Shown piece after piece: positions 44,566-47,323 of a DNA stretch of 47,323 bases. Position 1 is the stretch's first letter; each line of letters opens with the position of its first letter. The position numbers and the translations under genes were made by a program. The notes under the pieces were generated by a model. The model did not search any database, had not been told where the DNA came from, and saw only the letters and a list, made by a program, of their open reading frames with translations. This DNA is from an uncultured Alphaproteobacteria bacterium (lineage in GTDB: Bacteria > Pseudomonadota > Alphaproteobacteria > Rhodobacterales > Rhodobacteraceae), in assembly GCA_902584635.1 (NCBI GenBank), contig CACIAQ010000010.1, forward strand, positions 1-47,323, given 5' to 3'.

Positions 44566-45750
44566 GTGCAATTCGCATCAATAACAAAAAGAGTGGCAAA
44601 ATTAGGCTCTGAAAAATGGATGCCCCATTTGAAAGCAAAGAAAATGGCTGAAATTGATCCTGATGTAATTTTGTTGACCATAGGCCAGCCTGATATTTCA
44701 GTTTCAGACGAACTTGCCAACATTACGATCAAGGCCATTAAAGAAGGTAGAACAGGTTATTCCAATGGAAGAGGAGAACAAAACTTAGTTTCCAGCCTAG
44801 TAAATAAGTATAATGACGAATGTCGGCTTAATATAACCGAAAGTAATGTCTTGTGTTTCCCTGGCACTCAAACCTCACTTTTTGCGTCGATTATGGGCTT
44901 AGTTAATGAAGGCGATGAGGTTCTTTTAGGAGATCCGCTATACGCTACCTATGAAGGCGTTGTAGCCGCTGCAGGCGGAACGGTGAAAAGAATACAACTT
45001 AAAAAAGAAAATAGTTTTCGAATGAATCCTAGCGATTTAGCCAACTCTGTAACAAGCAAAAGCAAAGTTCTTCTTTTGAATAATCCACATAATCCATCTG
45101 GAGCATTATTGACTAAAAAAGAAATAGAAGAAATTGTTGAGGTTTGTCTCAAAAACGATTTGTGGATAATCTCAGACGAAGTATATGCATCCCTAATTTA
45201 TGATTTTGAAAATATGACAGAATTTTACTCACCATTAAATGTTCGAGACGCATTGCATCGTACTATTGTTGTCTCAAGTATATCGAAATCACATGCAGCG
45301 CCAGGGTTTAGAAGTGGATGGTTGGTTGGTCCCAAAGACTTTTGCGATGCGGTTTTGCCTCTTTCTGAAACAATGCTATTTGGCAACCAACCATTCATAG
45401 CAGATATGACAGCATATGCGCTTGAAAATGATTTTCATACTGCAAAAGAAATGAGGGACTCATATTATCATAGGGCCGTAAATATTTATGAATCTCTAGA
45501 AAAAACAAATAAAGTGGAGCCAATAATGCCGCAGTCAGGAATGTTCCTACTTGCCGATATATCTAAAACAGGACTAAGTAGCGATGCTTTTGTTAAACGA
45601 CTTCTAGATGAAGAAAAATTGGCTCTCATGCCAGGCACATCATTTGGAGAAAATGCCCACCATTTGGTACGCATAAGTTTAACGGTTCCTGATAAGATGA
45701 TAAACCTGTCTTGCGAAAGGCTAAAACGTTTTATAAACCTAATAATTTAG
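44566..45750 (+). CDS. Class I/II PLP-dependent aminotransferase
   Basis: A 394-aa aspartate-aminotransferase-fold enzyme. PLP residues (numbering of the 394-aa form): Asn174 in LLNNPHNPSG, Asp204 and Tyr207 (ISDEVYAS), Lys241 in SSISKSHAAPGFRSGW, with Arg249 for phosphate. The start is set at GTG 44566 (AAAGGA upstream), since GTG 44533 would add 11 residues that do not match the fold; family proteins begin near RVAKLGSEKW. It is a probable alpha-ketoacid aminotransferase; donor and acceptor are not deducible. It is not the class III enzyme (Tpa) expected in taurine breakdown. Confidence 0.88.
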   Translation: MQFASITKRVAKLGSEKWMPHLKAKKMAEIDPDVILLTIGQPDISVSDELANITIKAIKEGRTGYSNGRGEQNLVSSLVNKYNDECRLNITESNVLCFPGTQTSLFASIMGLVNEGDEVLLGDPLYATYEGVVAAAGGTVKRIQLKKENSFRMNPSDLANSVTSKSKVLLLNNPHNPSGALLTKKEIEEIVEVCLKNDLWIISDEVYASLIYDFENMTEFYSPLNVRDALHRTIVVSSISKSHAAPGFRSGWLVGPKDFCDAVLPLSETMLFGNQPFIADMTAYALENDFHTAKEMRDSYYHRAVNIYESLEKTNKVEPIMPQSGMFLLADISKTGLSSDAFVKRLLDEEKLALMPGTSFGENAHHLVRISLTVPDKMINLSCERLKRFINLII

Positions 45751-45770
45751 ACTTTTTCTGATGGTAGAAG

Positions 45771-46943
45771 CTATATTGCTTGTAACGCTCTTTCAATAGA
45801 GCCTACTAATTCATCTGGATCTTCAAGACCAACAGATACTCTGAAAAAGCCTTCGGATATACCAAGCTCTTTACGAGCACTTAGATTAAGGTATCTATGT
45901 GAACTACTTCCGGGATGCGATATTGTAGTTCCAATATCTCCTAATGTGGGAGCAAATGCTATACCCTCTATATTTTCAATAAATTTATTTGCATCTATCC
46001 TATTATCACCGATTTCAAAACTCACCATATTGCAGCCATTTCCCTTTAAGAGATGCTTTGCAAGTGAACTATCAGGGTGCTCTGACATGGTGGGGTAAAG
46101 TACTTTTTTAATCTTGCGATTTTTCTTCAAGGCTTCAGCAAGGATTTCTGCGTTTTTTTGAGCTTTTTCAAATCTTAATTCAAATGTAGCAAGACCTCTT
46201 TCAGCCAGCCAACAATCAAAAGGACTGGGTGTTGCACCAATTGAAACGGAAAAGTTGTAAATCGCCTCCATCTTGTTTTGATCTTTTGATGAAACATACC
46301 CCAATGTGGTATCGGAGTGACCAGATAACAACTTAGTAATAGAGTGAATAACAAAATCGGCGCCATACTCAAAAGGCTTAATGCATGCAGGTGTTGTAAA
46401 TGTATTATCAATAGCCAATAAAATATTGTTTCTTTTACATAAATTTGCGATACCCTCAATATCAGCAACCCTAAGTGTTGGGTTAGACACACACTCAATT
46501 AAGATCATTTTTGTATTTTTTCTAATCTCTGATTTAACTGAGACAATATTTGTTGGATCAGCGAACGACGTTTGTATTCCAAATCTAGGCAAATCTTCAT
46601 GCATCAGTCTCAATGTACGACCATATAATTGGCTACCCCCTAAAATATGGTCTCCCAAAGACAAGGTACCCATAACAAGAGACGAAATGGCAGCCATTCC
46701 TGAACTTACAACTAGACCGGTGGAACTCCCTTCAAGTTTATCAATGAAACGAGCTAAGATTTCTGCATTAGGATGCCCTTCTCTTGCGTATGTATAACCT
46801 TTTTGCTTGCCTTCATATTGTTCATCTAGTGCATTGGGAGATTGAGAAGCATAAACAACCGATGGCATAATAGGGGTTGCAACCTGCTCAGATATAGAAT
46901 TTGGCACCCCATTTGGCCTTATTATAGTGCGTTTCATTTTCAT
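45771..46943 (-). CDS. Cys/Met metabolism PLP-dependent enzyme (cystathionine gamma-synthase/lyase-like)
   Basis: A 390-aa member of the gamma-family PLP enzymes. Tyr52 and Arg54 of YTYAREGHPN, Tyr107 in GGSQLYGRT, Asp179 in LLAIDNTF and the Schiff-base Lys204 in SITKLLSGHSD. The position that is Cys in methionine gamma-lyase is Arg109 here (LYGRT), so methanethiol-releasing lyase is not supported by that residue; cystathionine gamma-synthase or lyase, or an O-acyl-homoserine sulfhydrylase, remains open. It is convergent with the aminotransferase gene (20 bp). Starts at ATG 46943 (46937 is a possible alternative). Confidence 0.85.
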   Translation of the reverse strand: MKMKRTIIRPNGVPNSISEQVATPIMPSVVYASQSPNALDEQYEGKQKGYTYAREGHPNAEILARFIDKLEGSSTGLVVSSGMAAISSLVMGTLSLGDHILGGSQLYGRTLRLMHEDLPRFGIQTSFADPTNIVSVKSEIRKNTKMILIECVSNPTLRVADIEGIANLCKRNNILLAIDNTFTTPACIKPFEYGADFVIHSITKLLSGHSDTTLGYVSSKDQNKMEAIYNFSVSIGATPSPFDCWLAERGLATFELRFEKAQKNAEILAEALKKNRKIKKVLYPTMSEHPDSSLAKHLLKGNGCNMVSFEIGDNRIDANKFIENIEGIAFAPTLGDIGTTISHPGSSSHRYLNLSARKELGISEGFFRVSVGLEDPDELVGSIERALQAI

Positions 46944-46952
46944 TCTAAATTA

Positions 46953-47323
46953 TTAAGCTCCTGTAACCCTTAAGCATTTTAAACCGATCTCCTTCCACAT
47001 TTCAACAACCGTAATTTTATCTTCAAATACTAGGACTGGGTTAAACCCATCAACAATCATTCTTTTATAGAGATCCCTTTTTACCACAAAATCTTTTCTG
47101 TAATCTCCTTTTGGCCTCATATACAAACAACTATCCATATCAATATTTTTACTACCTTTTAATATTTTATTTATCTGTTCAATTGTTTTTTCCCTATAGT
47201 CTTCAACCCTACCGGTGCAAAAAATGATTTGATTATTGTCATCTTTAAGCAAAGACTTCAACAAAGCACAAACTTCTTCGATCGGTCGATCTTTATCCAA
47301 ATTGCTATAAAAGTTTTTCCAGT
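46953..47323 (-). CDS. Polynucleotide-kinase-type HAD phosphatase domain protein, partial
   Basis: The minus strand is open from the right edge (last codon TGG at 47321-47319) to the stop at 46953, giving at least 123 residues. The C-terminal series IIFCTGRVEDYREKT, LYMRPKGDYRKDFVVK and LVFEDKITVVEMW is the HAD-type domain of polynucleotide 3'-phosphatase/5'-kinase proteins, whose aspartate (DxDGT) motif would lie off-window. A TTG at 47300 could serve as start, but the frame continues to the edge and the domain would be incomplete, so the gene most likely starts beyond it. It is 9 bp upstream of the Cys/Met PLP gene. Confidence 0.7.
   Translation of the reverse strand, partial: WKNFYSNLDKDRPIEEVCALLKSLLKDDNNQIIFCTGRVEDYREKTIEQINKILKGSKNIDMDSCLYMRPKGDYRKDFVVKRDLYKRMIVDGFNPVLVFEDKITVVEMWKEIGLKCLRVTGA

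Noticed and set aside
44566-45750. Taurine:pyruvate aminotransferase (Tpa) for the sulfonate route
   Set aside because: The fold is class I, not the class III fold of Tpa, so the missing step is not filled by this gene.
45771-46943. Methionine gamma-lyase feeding methanethiol chemistry
   Set aside because: The active-site cysteine of methionine gamma-lyase is replaced by Arg109 in LYGRT, so the specific call is dropped.
1-47323. tRNA, rRNA, CRISPR, insertion sequence or integrase
   Set aside because: No direct-repeat array, transposase or integrase motif, or rRNA/tRNA-like tract was recognised by eye; a tRNAscan and HMM run would settle tRNAs.

Overview
The window reads as chromosomal DNA of a marine, aerobic, heterotrophic alphaproteobacterium with a compact genome. 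Base composition is AT-rich (mid-30s % G+C by eye), genes are packed with 1-8 bp overlaps, and about 44 genes fill 47 kb with no gap above about 180 bp. I see no rRNA, tRNA, CRISPR, insertion sequence or phage gene. The assignment rests on gene content: a DddP-type DMSP lyase, an Xsc/Pta/SoeABC sulfonate route, a class III cyclase-TolB-TPR protein and a BciA-like reductase. That fits SAR116-like or low-GC roseobacter-like bacterioplankton; the genus cannot be fixed from the sequence alone.

Region 1 (1-4.5 kb): an EamA exporter cut by the left edge, an amino-acid (glutamate-type) dehydrogenase, a DsbA-like thiol oxidoreductase and an M20 dipeptidase. Region 2 (4.6-15.4 kb) is an organosulfur block. 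Leftward run a lone biotinyl-domain protein and the cytoplasmic-type sulfite dehydrogenase soeA-soeB-soeC. Rightward run dddP (DMSP to DMS plus acrylate) and, further on, xsc-pta (sulfoacetaldehyde to sulfite plus acetyl phosphate to acetyl-CoA). Between dddP and xsc sits a coupled pair: a diaminopropionate-ammonia-lyase-like PLP enzyme and an alpha/beta hydrolase. Xsc, Pta and SoeABC form a continuous chain from sulfoacetaldehyde to acetyl-CoA and sulfate. Uptake of the sulfonate and the enzyme that makes sulfoacetaldehyde are not obvious here.

Region 3 (15.4-22.1 kb): a PreP-like M16C protease diverges from an operon of alanine dehydrogenase, a BciA-like 8-vinyl-reductase homologue and a BetA-like GMC dehydrogenase that has no ATG/GTG/TTG start. 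A perfect 18-bp inverted repeat lies in the divergent promoter region. Region 4 (22.2-30.1 kb): a MutT-type Nudix gene interrupted by one in-frame TAA, an MFS carrier, a GFA-family protein, a propeller-like unknown abutting an acyl-CoA ligase, a GAF protein with a 106-aa unknown partner, a DUF1330 protein and a MATE exporter. Region 5 (30.2-32.0 kb): adenylate cyclase with TolB and TPR parts.

Region 6 (32.0-38.2 kb) looks like one divergent uptake-and-catabolism locus. Leftward are a solute-binding protein, an AhpD-like protein and a double EthD protein. Rightward are the matching ABC ATPase and permease, a CMD-family protein, a 2-oxoglutarate/Fe(II) oxygenase and a protein with the M29/NicX fold. 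I do not recognise the pathway. Region 7 (38.2-47.3 kb): two DAO-type flavoproteins, FadH, a DHRS6-like SDR, an unlisted 51-aa membrane protein, glutamine cyclotransferase, a class I aminotransferase, a Cys/Met-metabolism PLP enzyme and a polynucleotide-kinase-type phosphatase domain cut by the right edge. No DNA-binding transcription factor is recognisable anywhere in the window.
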